Below are positions 45,059 through 53,833 of a stretch of 64,000 nt of DNA, one piece after another (position 1 is the first letter of the stretch; each line of letters opens with the position of its first letter). The DNA is taken from positions 22,035-86,034 of the forward strand of contig CAZBKQ010000008.1 in assembly GCA_964492555.1 (NCBI GenBank), read 5' to 3'. The position numbers and the translations under genes were made by a program. This stretch comes from GCA-2709075 sp964492555. GTDB taxonomy: Bacteria; Pseudomonadota; Alphaproteobacteria; MPNO01; UBA2964. The notes beneath the pieces are model-generated. The model was not told the DNA's origin. It made no database searches and saw nothing but the letters and a program-made list of their open reading frames with translations.

Positions 45059-45983
45059 TCAGGCTTCTCCGCCAAAAATCGAAGGCGCACATAATCCGCG
45101 ATCCAGCGCCCGTCCTTGACCAGGACCGGACGTAATTGATCTGCGACTTCCGCTATCAGCGCATCGCGTTCCTCCACCGGAACCGAAAAAAGAAACGGCT
45201 CCGCGAAAGTAACCAGCCATCCGGAAATATCACCCGGCAATTCGGTCGGCCGCGGAATAAGTTCGATATAAGGCACGGAAAACCCGGCATCTTTCAGTTG
45301 GGAGCTGTAGGTCTCCGCAGCCGGAAAATACCAGGGAAAAAGGGATGCCGCGTCGATTCCCCTACGCGACAGCGCGTCCCCAAGCGCGCGCGTTATACTG
45401 GCAATATTGCCTGCGCCACCCATTTCAGCCGCGATCCGGCCACCTGGCTTGAGCGCGCGCCACATACCGGCGATGACCGCATCCGGATCGTCGGACATCC
45501 AGTGCAGCGCGGCATTCGAAAGAATACCGTCGAATTCCGTATCAAACGGCAGGGAATAGCCATCGGCCACCCGGGCGTCCAGCCCCCGCGCCCGGGTGGC
45601 GGCTACCTGATCGGACGCAGCATCGACCGCGACAAGCGTGATGTCCACCGAAAGCAGCTTTTCCGTCAGAGNNNNNNNNNNNNNNNNNNNNNNNNNNNNN
45701 NNNNNNNNNNNNNNNNNNNNNNNNNNNNNNNNNNNNNNNNNNNNNNNNNNNNNNNNNNNNNNNNNNNNNNNGCAGCATCGACCGCGACAAGCGTGATGTC
45801 CACCGAAAGCAGCTTTTCCGTCAGAGCACCGTCGCCACAGCCAAGATCGAGGATACGTTCGCCGGGCGTCGGCGCCAGCAAATCGATTAGCGGCTCACCC
45901 AGGTCGGCGACAAAACGGGCATTGGCGGCGTACCGCTCGGCAATCCAACGCTGACCCGATTCTGATGCCTCACTTGGCGCCAT
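45055..45983 (-). CDS. class I SAM-dependent methyltransferase (reads through an artefactual gap)
   Basis: After removing the N-run and one of two 55-bp copies the gene reads as a single 257-residue methyltransferase. The SAM site is in ILDLGCGDGALTEKLL; motif II-III pieces are FDGILSNAALHWM and GMWRALKPGGRIAAEMGGAGNI. The pattern resembles trans-aconitate methyltransferase and BioC-like enzymes, but the acceptor is unknown. Without correction it would appear as two broken genes (45055-45648 and 45666-45983). It lies between mlaD and DUF2155 and overlaps both slightly. Confidence 0.85.
45617..45826. repeat. 55-bp exact direct duplication across an assembly gap
   Basis: 45617-45671 and 45772-45826 are identical 55-mers abutting the N-run. 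Deleting 155 bases (one copy plus the Ns) restores one frame through the methyltransferase. Same length as the pair at 40770, so the two share an assembly origin. Confidence 0.92.
45672..45771. other. assembly gap (100 N), artefactual
   Basis: 100 Ns inside the methyltransferase gene between the two copies of the 55-bp duplication. Confidence 0.95.
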
Positions 45984-46449
45984 CAGCCGCGCCCGAATCC
46001 TTTTTCTCTCCGCTTTGAGAGAAGATCATGCGGCCGACGAGAGATACGATATCCACCGATCCCTGCGTATGGGTGATTTCATCCCCGGCCGCCAGCATTG
46101 CCTCTTCGGCGCCGGGCTGGAGGGTGAGGTACTTGTCCCCAAGAAGGCCGTCGGAAGCAACCTGGGCGGAACTGTCGGTGGGCAGTTTCACGTCTTCCTT
46201 TACATTGAAGGTGACGACCGCAAGGTAGGTCTGCGGATCGAGAACCTGGCGCGTTACGGTGCCGATCTTGATCCCGCTCATCCGGACATCACTGCCTTCC
46301 TTGAGACCATCAATACGATCAAATTTGGCAATGATCTCATATCCGGCAACCGACCCGCGCCCACCGGTATTATAGGCGTAGAAAAGAAATGCGCCGGCGA
46401 CGATCAGGACCGCGGCGCCGACGAGCGTTTCAACCAGCTTGCTTTGCAT
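45970..46449 (-). CDS. mlaD: outer-membrane lipid asymmetry protein MlaD (MCE domain)
   Basis: Periplasmic, membrane-anchored lipid-binding component of the Mla transporter. The 159-residue protein has one N-terminal membrane segment (LVETLVGAAVLIVAGAFLFYAY) and one MCE domain: YEIIAKFDRIDGLKEGSDVRMSGIKIGTV, then SDGLLGDKYLTLQPG. MlaE, MlaF, MlaB and MlaC are not nearby. The mlaD-NDUFA12-DUF2155 association is common in alphaproteobacteria. Confidence 0.93.
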   Translation of the reverse strand: MQSKLVETLVGAAVLIVAGAFLFYAYNTGGRGSVAGYEIIAKFDRIDGLKEGSDVRMSGIKIGTVTRQVLDPQTYLAVVTFNVKEDVKLPTDSSAQVASDGLLGDKYLTLQPGAEEAMLAAGDEITHTQGSVDIVSLVGRMIFSQSGEKKDSGAADGAK

Positions 46450-46485
46450 TTTACCTATTCCTCGGAAAACAGGATCGGCACGCCC

Positions 46486-46845
46486 TTATTGGTCGGGCTG
46501 CCAGGATTCGTAATCACCGGTGGCCGGGCGACGCTGGCCACCTTTCAGGATATGCCCGGGCGGCCTGTAGGCCTCGTCCGTCCCCGTTGGATTGGCTTCA
46601 TGCGGCGTTTGCCAGGGTTTGCGCGGCGGGGCCTGGTCGCCGGGAACCGCATCCGTCCGGTGATGCAACCAGCCATGCCATTCTGCCGGCACAGCCGAGG
46701 CCTCGACCTTACCGCTATAAATAACCCAGCGCTTTTCCCGTCCATTCCGGGGATGACGCGAATCCTTGTAATATTTGTTCCCTTGCTCGTCTTCTCCGAC
46801 AAATGTTCCGGAAAAAAGCGTCAGCAAACGGGTTCCAATTGACAT
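46486..46845 (-). CDS. NADH:ubiquinone oxidoreductase subunit NDUFA12 (B17.2-like)
   Basis: Accessory subunit of respiratory complex I in alphaproteobacteria and mitochondria. From ATG 46845 the protein is 119 residues: GTFVGEDEQGNKYYKDSR, REKRWVIYSGKVEASAVPAEWHGWLHHRTD and WQTPHEANPTGTDEAYRPPGH are diagnostic. A reading extended to 46953 has 36 unrelated extra residues. Upstream gene of mlaD, the methyltransferase and DUF2155. The rest of the complex I operon is elsewhere. Confidence 0.95.
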   Translation of the reverse strand: MSIGTRLLTLFSGTFVGEDEQGNKYYKDSRHPRNGREKRWVIYSGKVEASAVPAEWHGWLHHRTDAVPGDQAPPRKPWQTPHEANPTGTDEAYRPPGHILKGGQRRPATGDYESWQPDQ

Positions 46846-47205
46846 TCTCTCTCTCCGCATCGGGCGATGGCGGCAGACTATATCACATGCGGATGGATAT
46901 TGGTCCAGCGCGGAAAACACGCCAGTTTGCTTTCGATTACTCTGATGATGCAATATTTCGTACTTATTTCAAAACCCTCCCAAAATGTTGTTGCGTATTC
47001 GATATATTGCAGTTAAGCATAGATTGCCCCCCAGATTTGGGGCTGTCGATGTGTAGTTGGCGTTGAGTAGCGTTTTTCGTGTGGGAGGCGTCTCGATCTG
47101 GGGGGACCAAATTCCGGTTCATAAGAAGCCGGAAAGAACAGATACGGACACCAGGGTGTTCTTCGGCAGGACCCGCTGGCGGCCGTCGACCGGTCAGGAG
47201 GCGCA
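46846..47205. other. 360-base region between NDUFA12 and the NrdJ-like gene, no gene
   Basis: The middle (46930-47020) is AT-rich compared with its surroundings and is the likely shared promoter zone for the two divergent genes. A cobalamin riboswitch, expected before some class II reductase genes, was looked for and not seen. See the palindromic motif at 47027-47105. Confidence 0.7.
47027..47105. promoter_or_regulatory. paired inverted motif, weak NrdR-box resemblance
   Basis: CCCCCCAGAT (47027-47036) is repeated as its exact reverse complement ATCTGGGGGG at 47096-47105. The first sits in a near-palindrome CCCCAGATTTGGGG. Each half resembles the NrdR consensus core C-x-A-x-A-T-x-T-x-G at several positions, and the two centres are about 61 bases apart, close to six helical turns. 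A stem-loop or another repressor site is equally possible. Confidence 0.25.
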
Positions 47206-49743
47206 ATGCGCATCACCCGTCGACATTCTGAAGCCGATCACGCCCCCTATATGGGTCTGGAGGCGATTCGAGGCACGTTTATCGACTCCACCGGACAGGA
47301 ATTTGTATTCATTCACCCCGATAGCTGGCCCTTATCCGCCGTAGCCTCAATCGCCGAAATCCTGCCGGCTGTTCCCAAAAAGGAAATTGAAAAACTCCGC
47401 GAAGACGATGTTCCCGCCTGGCTTTGGCGCGCTGCCCCGGCGAAGATCTGCGTGGCCGTCAGGGAAAACTCGCTGTACGACGTCATTGATCGGATCGCGG
47501 GCGGCATTTGTTATCAAGGCTGGCGCGCAGGCTATTTTGACGCAGAAAACGATGCCCGCGCCGCATTTGACGAGTTGCGCTGGCTGATCGCGCACCGCCA
47601 TCTTTGCCCGGAGAACGGCATCTGGAAATGGGCAGGAATTTCCTGGGCATACGGGATCGAGATATCCGACCCGTTAAGCTGTATCGCCGATTGGCGGACA
47701 GGCGCTGTCCGCGCGGCGAACTCAGAAGATATGCCCGTTTATTCCGGTTTTATCATCGGAGCAAACGGGATTTCCGAGAATTCATCGGGGCTGACCGGCC
47801 TGAAAAAGACGCTTGAGCAAATATCGGAAAGCGGCGGACGCTGGTCGCTTAATCCCGGCTTGGGGAGGAGGCCCGGAGCGCTCCGCCGGTTCTACGAAGA
47901 GGCCCCAGCGGGTGGGCTCCTGACCATCAGTCCCGCCGACGAGAGTTTTACCGGCGTTCGGGATGATCATCTGTACAAAAATGCCCGGCAAGCCGCCGCC
48001 GACGCGGGGGACAAAATTTTCCGCCGTCACATAGACGCGATCATCGACAGCTGGGGCGATGAAGCCCCGGATGGAAGCGACGCTATATCGCCCCGCCTCA
48101 GGATGGCTTTACTGTCCGCCACACAAGCGGGCATTCCCGACTCCATGCTCGAATCGATTCTGGAGAAGCTGGCGCGGCGACAGACATTTTCAGCGGACGA
48201 TATCATGGGTCCCGTCCCCGCCGGCGCGGCCGCCACCGAGACTCGCCGTACGGTGGTCTTGAATTCAGACACAAAGGCAAAGACGGTGGCGGATTACGCC
48301 AACCGGGCCACCCAGTCGGGTGACAGTTTAACGATTTTGATCGGAAACCCGGATACCGAAACCACCATGTTTTTCGATGCCGGTACCATTCGCTCTATGG
48401 ATCCGGAATACGGCTTTATGTTCTCCGACGATATCGGCGCGCCGACGGCGACCATCAACGCCGGCGCCTATAGTTCGCAAATCGGCCTCGATTCCAGCGG
48501 TATGGAGCACGCTATCGGTCTGACCGCCCTCGCCCTCGATATCCTGATTGACATTTCCCCGTCACCCAACCCGCGAATCGCCCGTCGGATATGGGATTTC
48601 CGGCCAATTAATATTTGCCTTGGCAATCTTGCGGTCGATGAATCCGGTGCAGAATTGTCGGCTGTGGCCGCTGCGGCGTCATGGAGGGCGGCACGGGAAC
48701 TCGCAGAAGAACGTGGCGCCTTTCCCCGCTATACGGACCATCAGGACGCCATTCAGTCGGCCCTCTCGGCCCAAAGGGAACAGGCAGCGATGCTGGGAAC
48801 GGCTGGACCGGCCGCGCGCGCCTGGCGGAACCCGGCGGACGAAGACCGCGCGCCCCTTAGAAATGCGATTGTGCTGTCCGCCGGTGCGCCGAAATTGCCG
48901 CAAGCCGTCTTCAATGCGCCGGTCAAGCCGGGAATAGCGCCGCGCGCAAACGACCAGGCGCGCAATCTCCCGGATATGAGAGCTGAGGGATACAACGAGA
49001 CCATAATCGACGGCACCGCCGGACAAATCGCGGGGCGGCGAACGCTCCGCAATGCGCCCGGGGTAAATCACACGAGCTTGCGCCGCTGCGGGTTTACGGA
49101 AGAAGTGCTCCGACGGGTCGAACGGTTGCTCCAGACGGCCAATGATTTATCGCAATGTTTTGCACCAGCAGTACTCGGCCGGACCTTTTGCGTGGATGCA
49201 TTAAAACTGGATCCTGGGGAATTGTCGCAAGACGATTTCGATGTCCTGGCCGCAATTGGTTTCTGCGATGGCGCAATAGACGCCGCGTCGCGTTGGGCGC
49301 TGGGCACCGGCGGGATTGCCGCCGCCCCCTCAGACGCCCACCCGGTACGTATGGACCGGCAAGCCGGCACACAAATCAGCCCCGCCGACCGGATCAAATC
49401 GATGGGACGGATTCAACGGTTCCTGACCGGCGCTATCGCGATCCCGCTGACCTTGCCCGCCGCAACGGAAAACGACCAGATCGAAGGTTGGATTGCCGAT
49501 GCGCGAAATGTCGGCCTGAGGGCGCTGGTGTTGGCGCCGGCGGTGAGTAAACCAGAGACCATCACTCTTCGCGATGACACCGGACATACTGCGCCGGATC
49601 GTCCGATACTTGTTCCAGACGCTGTCACCGGGCCGTCCGCCGGTGACCGAACGACTTCGTCCCTTCCGGTTTTGCCGGAGGAACGAAGCGCGACGCCCGT
49701 CAGTTCCTCAGCGGACGCCGCGACAGATCAGCGTCAATCCTGA
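47206..49743 (+). CDS. degenerate class II (B12-type) ribonucleotide reductase homologue, predicted inactive
   Basis: An 845-residue protein collinear with alphaproteobacterial NrdJ, which is near 1200 residues. Matching blocks: EDDVPAWLWRAAP (residues 66-78), YDVIDRIAGGICYQGWRAGYFDAENDARAAFDELRW (91-126), WAYGIEI (147-153), AGDKIFRRHIDAIIDSW (267-283), WDFRPINICLGNL (463-475), VNHTSLRRCGFTEEVLRRVE (620-639), DVLAAIGFCDGAIDAASRWALGTGGI (679-704). The NxCxE active-site loop of class II enzymes reads SMDPEYGFMFSDD (397-409), without the radical Cys or the Glu. The ACFI redox cysteine is replaced in YSGFII (179-184) and the second in DIGAPTATIN (409-418). GGAGG lies 6 bases before the ATG. No frameshifts, so it is maintained. 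Confidence 0.8.
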   Translation: MRITRRHSEADHAPYMGLEAIRGTFIDSTGQEFVFIHPDSWPLSAVASIAEILPAVPKKEIEKLREDDVPAWLWRAAPAKICVAVRENSLYDVIDRIAGGICYQGWRAGYFDAENDARAAFDELRWLIAHRHLCPENGIWKWAGISWAYGIEISDPLSCIADWRTGAVRAANSEDMPVYSGFIIGANGISENSSGLTGLKKTLEQISESGGRWSLNPGLGRRPGALRRFYEEAPAGGLLTISPADESFTGVRDDHLYKNARQAAADAGDKIFRRHIDAIIDSWGDEAPDGSDAISPRLRMALLSATQAGIPDSMLESILEKLARRQTFSADDIMGPVPAGAAATETRRTVVLNSDTKAKTVADYANRATQSGDSLTILIGNPDTETTMFFDAGTIRSMDPEYGFMFSDDIGAPTATINAGAYSSQIGLDSSGMEHAIGLTALALDILIDISPSPNPRIARRIWDFRPINICLGNLAVDESGAELSAVAAAASWRAARELAEERGAFPRYTDHQDAIQSALSAQREQAAMLGTAGPAARAWRNPADEDRAPLRNAIVLSAGAPKLPQAVFNAPVKPGIAPRANDQARNLPDMRAEGYNETIIDGTAGQIAGRRTLRNAPGVNHTSLRRCGFTEEVLRRVERLLQTANDLSQCFAPAVLGRTFCVDALKLDPGELSQDDFDVLAAIGFCDGAIDAASRWALGTGGIAAAPSDAHPVRMDRQAGTQISPADRIKSMGRIQRFLTGAIAIPLTLPAATENDQIEGWIADARNVGLRALVLAPAVSKPETITLRDDTGHTAPDRPILVPDAVTGPSAGDRTTSSLPVLPEERSATPVSSSADAATDQRQS

Positions 49744-49764
49744 CGCTGTGTCTCCCTGAAACTA

Positions 49765-49792
49765 CGGGGGGTTTGTTACCCCCCGATTTTTT
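49765..49792 (+). terminator. rho-independent terminator
   Basis: CGGGGGGT (49765-49772) pairs with ACCCCCCG (49778-49785) around TTGTT, followed by A and six T. Ends the NrdJ-like transcript 22 bases after its stop and separates it from ridA. Confidence 0.93.
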
Positions 49793-49862
49793 GTGCCATA
49801 TGCGCCCCACGGTTCTCTATTGGCCGGTTTTGGACTAGGATTTGGCCAAAGAGGAGGACCCA

Positions 49863-50327
49863 ATGGCGGGAAAGATCGATCAGCGACTACAGGAACTTGG
49901 AATCGCGTTACCGGACGGGCCGGCACCCTCGGCCAACTACATACCCTTTGTCGTTACGGGAAATCTCGTATTCGTTTCGGGCCAGATATCGCACGAAAAC
50001 GGTGAGTTGATCGCCGGCAAGATCGGAGACGGGCTCAATATCGAGACCGGGCAACGCGCGGCACGGGCTTGCGCTCTTAACCTGATCGCTCAGTTGAAAA
50101 ATGCCTGCGACGGTGACCTGGACCGGGTAACCCGTGTCGTCAAGCTGGGCGGTTTCGTCAATGCGGCGCCCGACTTCAAACAACCTCCGCAGGTTATGAA
50201 TGGCGCTTCCGATCTGTTTGTTGAGATTTTCGGAGAAGCCGGCCGGCATGCCCGCTTTGCGGTCGCCACGGCGTCTCTGCCGAGCGGCGCCGCCGTTGAG
50301 GTCGATGGCGTATTTGAAATCGCCTAA
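49863..50327 (+). CDS. RidA family reactive-intermediate deaminase
   Basis: Hydrolyses reactive enamine/imine intermediates such as 2-aminoacrylate. The 154-residue protein shows PSANYIPFVVTGNLVFVSGQI near the start, IDxxA-type middle (TRVVKLGGFVNAAPDF) and the conserved arginine in HARFAVATASLPSGAAVEVDG. GAGGAGG precedes ATG 49863; the longer reading from 49842 is unlikely. It is longer than E. coli RidA (128) and fits the YjgF/chorismate-mutase-like subgroup. Overlap-like spacing with the FemAB-type gene that follows suggests co-transcription. Confidence 0.9.
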   Translation: MAGKIDQRLQELGIALPDGPAPSANYIPFVVTGNLVFVSGQISHENGELIAGKIGDGLNIETGQRAARACALNLIAQLKNACDGDLDRVTRVVKLGGFVNAAPDFKQPPQVMNGASDLFVEIFGEAGRHARFAVATASLPSGAAVEVDGVFEIA

Positions 50328-50329
50328 GA

Positions 50330-51496
50330 ATGCCGGACGGTGAAGACACGGTTACCGTCAAGGTAATCGAAGGCCTGTCCGAGACCTCCTCCGAAGTCTG
50401 GAATGCATGTGCGGGCGACGACAACCCCTTCGTGTCTTTTGAATTTCTGTCGGCCCTGGAAGACAGCGGGTCCGTCAGCGCCGAAACAGGATGGTTGCCC
50501 CAACACCTTCTGGTGGAGGATGCGGCGGGCACGGTAATCGCCGCTGTCCCGGCCTATTTGAAAAGCCATTCCTACGGCGAATACGTCTTCGATTGGGGAT
50601 GGGCGGAGGCTTTCGAAAGAGCCGGCGGAAAATATTATCCCAAATTACAGGTCGCGGTTCCGTTTACGCCGGTAACGGGGCCGCGCCTTCTGATTCGCCC
50701 GGATGGCGACCGCGAGAGACTGACCACGGTTCTCACCGCCGGTCTTCAGGAACTCGCCCGCCAGCGCGAGGTTTCTTCTCTCCACATAACGTTTTGCACG
50801 CCGGAAGAACACGACCATCTTGTCGGTGAAGGGTTTCTGAAACGCGTCGGCAAGCAGTTTCATTGGCACAATCGCGGCTATGCGGATTTCGATGATTTTC
50901 TGGGCGCATTGACCTCGCGGAAACGAAAATCCATCCGCAAGGAACGGCGCGTCGCCAATGAAGACGTAGAAATAGAAATTCTGACCGGCGATGATTTACG
51001 CGAAGAACATATGGACGCGTTCTACAGCTTCTATCTCAACACGGTTGACCGCAAATGGGCGCATGCCTATCTGGACCGCGATTTCTTTTCGCTGCTTCGC
51101 GAACGCCTCGCCGGAAACGTCGTACTGGTTCTAGCCAGCCATGACGGCGCACCTGTCGGCGCGGCCCTGAATTTGCGGGGACGCGACACGCTTTATGGCC
51201 GCAACTGGGGCTGCGCCGCGCAGTTCCGCATGCTGTATTTCGAAGCCTGCTTTTACCGCGCAATCGATTACGCGATCGAAAACAACCTGGCAAAGGTGGA
51301 AGCCGGGGCCCAGGGACCGCACAAGATCAGCCGCGGCTATTTGCCGTCGGAAACATATAGTGCGCACTGGATCCGCCATGAGGGCTTCCGCGACGCGGTC
51401 GAAAACTTTCTCACCCATGAACGCGCGCAAAACCGCTCGGAAATGGCGATGCTGGAGGACGAAATGTCGCCCTATCGCAAGGATCTGCCGTTTTAG
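50330..51496 (+). CDS. FemAB-like GNAT acyltransferase (DUF482)
   Basis: A 388-residue protein made of two GNAT-like folds, the DUF482/FemAB family. Features: NPFVSFEFLSALEDSGS, QHLLVEDAAGTVIAAVPAYLKSHSYGEYVFDWGWAEAF, TSRKRKSIRKERR (acceptor-loop basic patch), and RNWGC..QFRMLYFEACFYRAIDYAIE with GAQGPHKISRGYLP. Typical FemX/FemAB enzymes transfer aminoacyl groups to peptidoglycan precursors; DUF482 proteins have no assigned substrate. It starts 2 bases after ridA. Confidence 0.85.
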   Translation: MPDGEDTVTVKVIEGLSETSSEVWNACAGDDNPFVSFEFLSALEDSGSVSAETGWLPQHLLVEDAAGTVIAAVPAYLKSHSYGEYVFDWGWAEAFERAGGKYYPKLQVAVPFTPVTGPRLLIRPDGDRERLTTVLTAGLQELARQREVSSLHITFCTPEEHDHLVGEGFLKRVGKQFHWHNRGYADFDDFLGALTSRKRKSIRKERRVANEDVEIEILTGDDLREEHMDAFYSFYLNTVDRKWAHAYLDRDFFSLLRERLAGNVVLVLASHDGAPVGAALNLRGRDTLYGRNWGCAAQFRMLYFEACFYRAIDYAIENNLAKVEAGAQGPHKISRGYLPSETYSAHWIRHEGFRDAVENFLTHERAQNRSEMAMLEDEMSPYRKDLPF

Positions 51497-51508
51497 TTCC
51501 GGCCCTGT

Positions 51509-53830
51509 CTATTCGACCAGCGCGTGGTCCTCTTCTTTCTTGCCGCCACCGGATTTCGGCTTTTTCTTGACTTTCGCCGGCGTCACATCGAGCGTCAGCT
51601 TGCCATCGGCGGCGCCGACCTTGACCACGCCCCCGCGTTCCAGCTTGCCGAACAGCAACTCATCCGCAAGCGGCTTCTTGATATTTTCCTGAATGACCCG
51701 CGCCATCGGCCTTGCACCAAACCGTTCGTCATAGCCTTCACGTACCAGCCACTTGCGGGCCGCCTCATCAAGGTCGAACGTAACGCCGCGATCCTCCAGC
51801 TGCGCCTCCAGCTGGATAATAAACTTATCGACCACCAGCTCGACGATTTCCGGCGGCAGGGATTCAAAAGCGATCGTCGAATCCAGCCTGTTCCGGAATT
51901 CCGGTGTGAACAGGTTCTTGATCGCTTCTTCGTCATCGCCCTCGCGCTTGTCCCGCCCGATTCCGATCGCTTCCTTTGCAAGATCGGAAGCGCCGGCATT
52001 GGTTGTCATAATCAATACCACATTGCGAAAATCGACGTGCTTGCCGTTATGGTCGGTCAGCTTGCCGTGATCCATCACCTGCAGAAGTATATTGAACAGA
52101 TCCGGGTGCGCCTTCTCGATCTCATCAAGCAGCAATACGGCATGCGGATGCTGATCAATGGCGTCGGTTAACAGGCCGCCCTGATCGAATCCCACATAAC
52201 CCGGCGGCGCGCCGATCAGCCGCGACACGGTGTGGCGCTCCATATATTCGGACATGTCAAACCGGATCAATTCAATCCCCATGGTCAGGGCAAGCTGTTT
52301 CGCGACCTCGGTCTTTCCGACGCCCGTCGGCCCTGAAAACAAATAGCACCCGATGGGTTTTTCCGGTTCGCGCAAGCCGGCACGCGACATCTTGATCGCG
52401 GTGGCCAGCGCATCGATCGCATTATCCTGGCCGAAAACTACGGTCTTCAGATCGCGGTCCAGATTGAGCAGAGCCTTCTGGTCGTTGCGGGAAACGCTTT
52501 TCGGCGGTATCCGCGCGATCTTGGCGACCACGGCCTCCACGTCCTTTACCCCGATCATCTTGCGGCGGCGTCCTTCCGGCAGCAGCTTCTGCGCCGCACC
52601 CACCTCGTCAATCACGTCAATCGCCTTGTCTGGCAACTTCCGGTCGTTGATATAGCGCGCCGCCAACTCTACCGCCGTCCGCAACGCCTCCGCCGTATAG
52701 CGCACCCGGTGATGCTTCTCATAATACGGTTTGAGACCGCGCAGAATTTTCACCGCATCTTCGACCGACGGTTCATCGACATCGATTTTCTGGAAACGCC
52801 GGACCAGCGCACGGTCCTTTTCGAAATAGGAACGGTATTCCTTATAGGTTGTCGACCCGATGCAGCGCAGCGTTCCGCTCTGCAAGGCGGGCTTCAACAG
52901 GTTGGACGCGTCCATCGATCCGCCGCTTGTCGCGCCGGCGCCGATGACGGTATGAATTTCATCGATAAACAGGATGGCGTTATCGCAGGCATCAAGCTCT
53001 GTCACCACGGCTTTCAGCCGTTCCTCGAAATCACCCCGGTAGCGCGTTCCTGCCAGCAGCGACCCCATATCGAGAGAAAAGATCGTTGCCTCCTGCAGCA
53101 CATCGGGAACTTCCCCGTTTTCGATGCGCAACGCCAGACCTTCGGCCAGCGCCGTCTTGCCCACGCCGGCATCGCCGACATAAAGCGGATTGTTCTTGGT
53201 CCGGCGGCATAGTACCTGGATCGTGCGTTCTATTTCATGTGCCCGTCCGATCAGCGGGTCGATCTTGCCGTCGCGCGCCTTCTGGTTCAGGTCGACGCAA
53301 TAGGCGCTCAATGCCTCGCGACCTTCTTCCTTTTCCTTCTGTTCTTCTTCCGCCGGTTCATCAGCTCCCTGAACCGTTCGCGTTTCGGAACGGCCAGGCA
53401 CCTTCGCGATTCCGTGCGAAATATAATTCACCGCGTCAAAGCGGGACATTTCCTGCTCCTGCAGGAAGAAGACCGCGTGCGATTCCCGTTCTGAGAACAT
53501 GGCGACCAGAACATTCGCACCGGTTACTTCCTGGCGCCCGGAGGTCTGCACATGAATCGCCGCGCGCTGCACCACCCGCTGGAAGCTCGAAGTCGGTTTC
53601 GGGTCGTCGTCCCGGTTGACCACAAGGTTGTTGAGCTCGTTATCGAGATATTCCCCGAGCTGGTGCTGGAGCTTTTCTATATCGACGCCGCACGCCTTGA
53701 GTACCGCCACCGCATCCTGATCGTCAGTCAGCGACATAAGAAGATGTTCCAAAGTCGCGAATTCGTGGCTGCGCTCACGCGCCAGCGCGAGGGCCTGATG
53801 GAGACTGCGTTCAAGGTTGCGCGATAGCAT
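51509..53830 (-). CDS. clpA: Clp protease ATP-binding subunit ClpA
   Basis: Unfolds substrates and feeds them to ClpP. In 773 residues: a Clp N-domain with two repeats (SLHQALALARERSHEFATLEHLL), AAA-1 with GDAGVGKTALAEGLA and LFIDEIHTVIGAGATSGGSMDASN, a linker, and AAA-2 with GPTGVGKTEVAKQLA, VLLLDEIEKAHPDLFNILLQVMD and RNVVLIMTTNAGA. The absence of a long middle domain separates it from ClpB. The clpS gene is directly upstream on the same strand, giving N-end-rule function together with aat at 44 kb. Confidence 0.96.
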   Translation of the reverse strand: MLSRNLERSLHQALALARERSHEFATLEHLLMSLTDDQDAVAVLKACGVDIEKLQHQLGEYLDNELNNLVVNRDDDPKPTSSFQRVVQRAAIHVQTSGRQEVTGANVLVAMFSERESHAVFFLQEQEMSRFDAVNYISHGIAKVPGRSETRTVQGADEPAEEEQKEKEEGREALSAYCVDLNQKARDGKIDPLIGRAHEIERTIQVLCRRTKNNPLYVGDAGVGKTALAEGLALRIENGEVPDVLQEATIFSLDMGSLLAGTRYRGDFEERLKAVVTELDACDNAILFIDEIHTVIGAGATSGGSMDASNLLKPALQSGTLRCIGSTTYKEYRSYFEKDRALVRRFQKIDVDEPSVEDAVKILRGLKPYYEKHHRVRYTAEALRTAVELAARYINDRKLPDKAIDVIDEVGAAQKLLPEGRRRKMIGVKDVEAVVAKIARIPPKSVSRNDQKALLNLDRDLKTVVFGQDNAIDALATAIKMSRAGLREPEKPIGCYLFSGPTGVGKTEVAKQLALTMGIELIRFDMSEYMERHTVSRLIGAPPGYVGFDQGGLLTDAIDQHPHAVLLLDEIEKAHPDLFNILLQVMDHGKLTDHNGKHVDFRNVVLIMTTNAGASDLAKEAIGIGRDKREGDDEEAIKNLFTPEFRNRLDSTIAFESLPPEIVELVVDKFIIQLEAQLEDRGVTFDLDEAARKWLVREGYDERFGARPMARVIQENIKKPLADELLFGKLERGGVVKVGAADGKLTLDVTPAKVKKKPKSGGGKKEEDHALVE

Positions 53831-53833
53831 GGG

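Noticed and set aside
46846..47205. Cobalamin riboswitch upstream of the NrdJ-like gene
   Set aside because: Looked for the conserved B12-box core and found none; the gene also lacks the catalytic need for B12.
47206..49743. Active ribonucleotide reductase
   Set aside because: Catalytic and redox cysteines are not at their expected places, so it was called a degenerate homologue.
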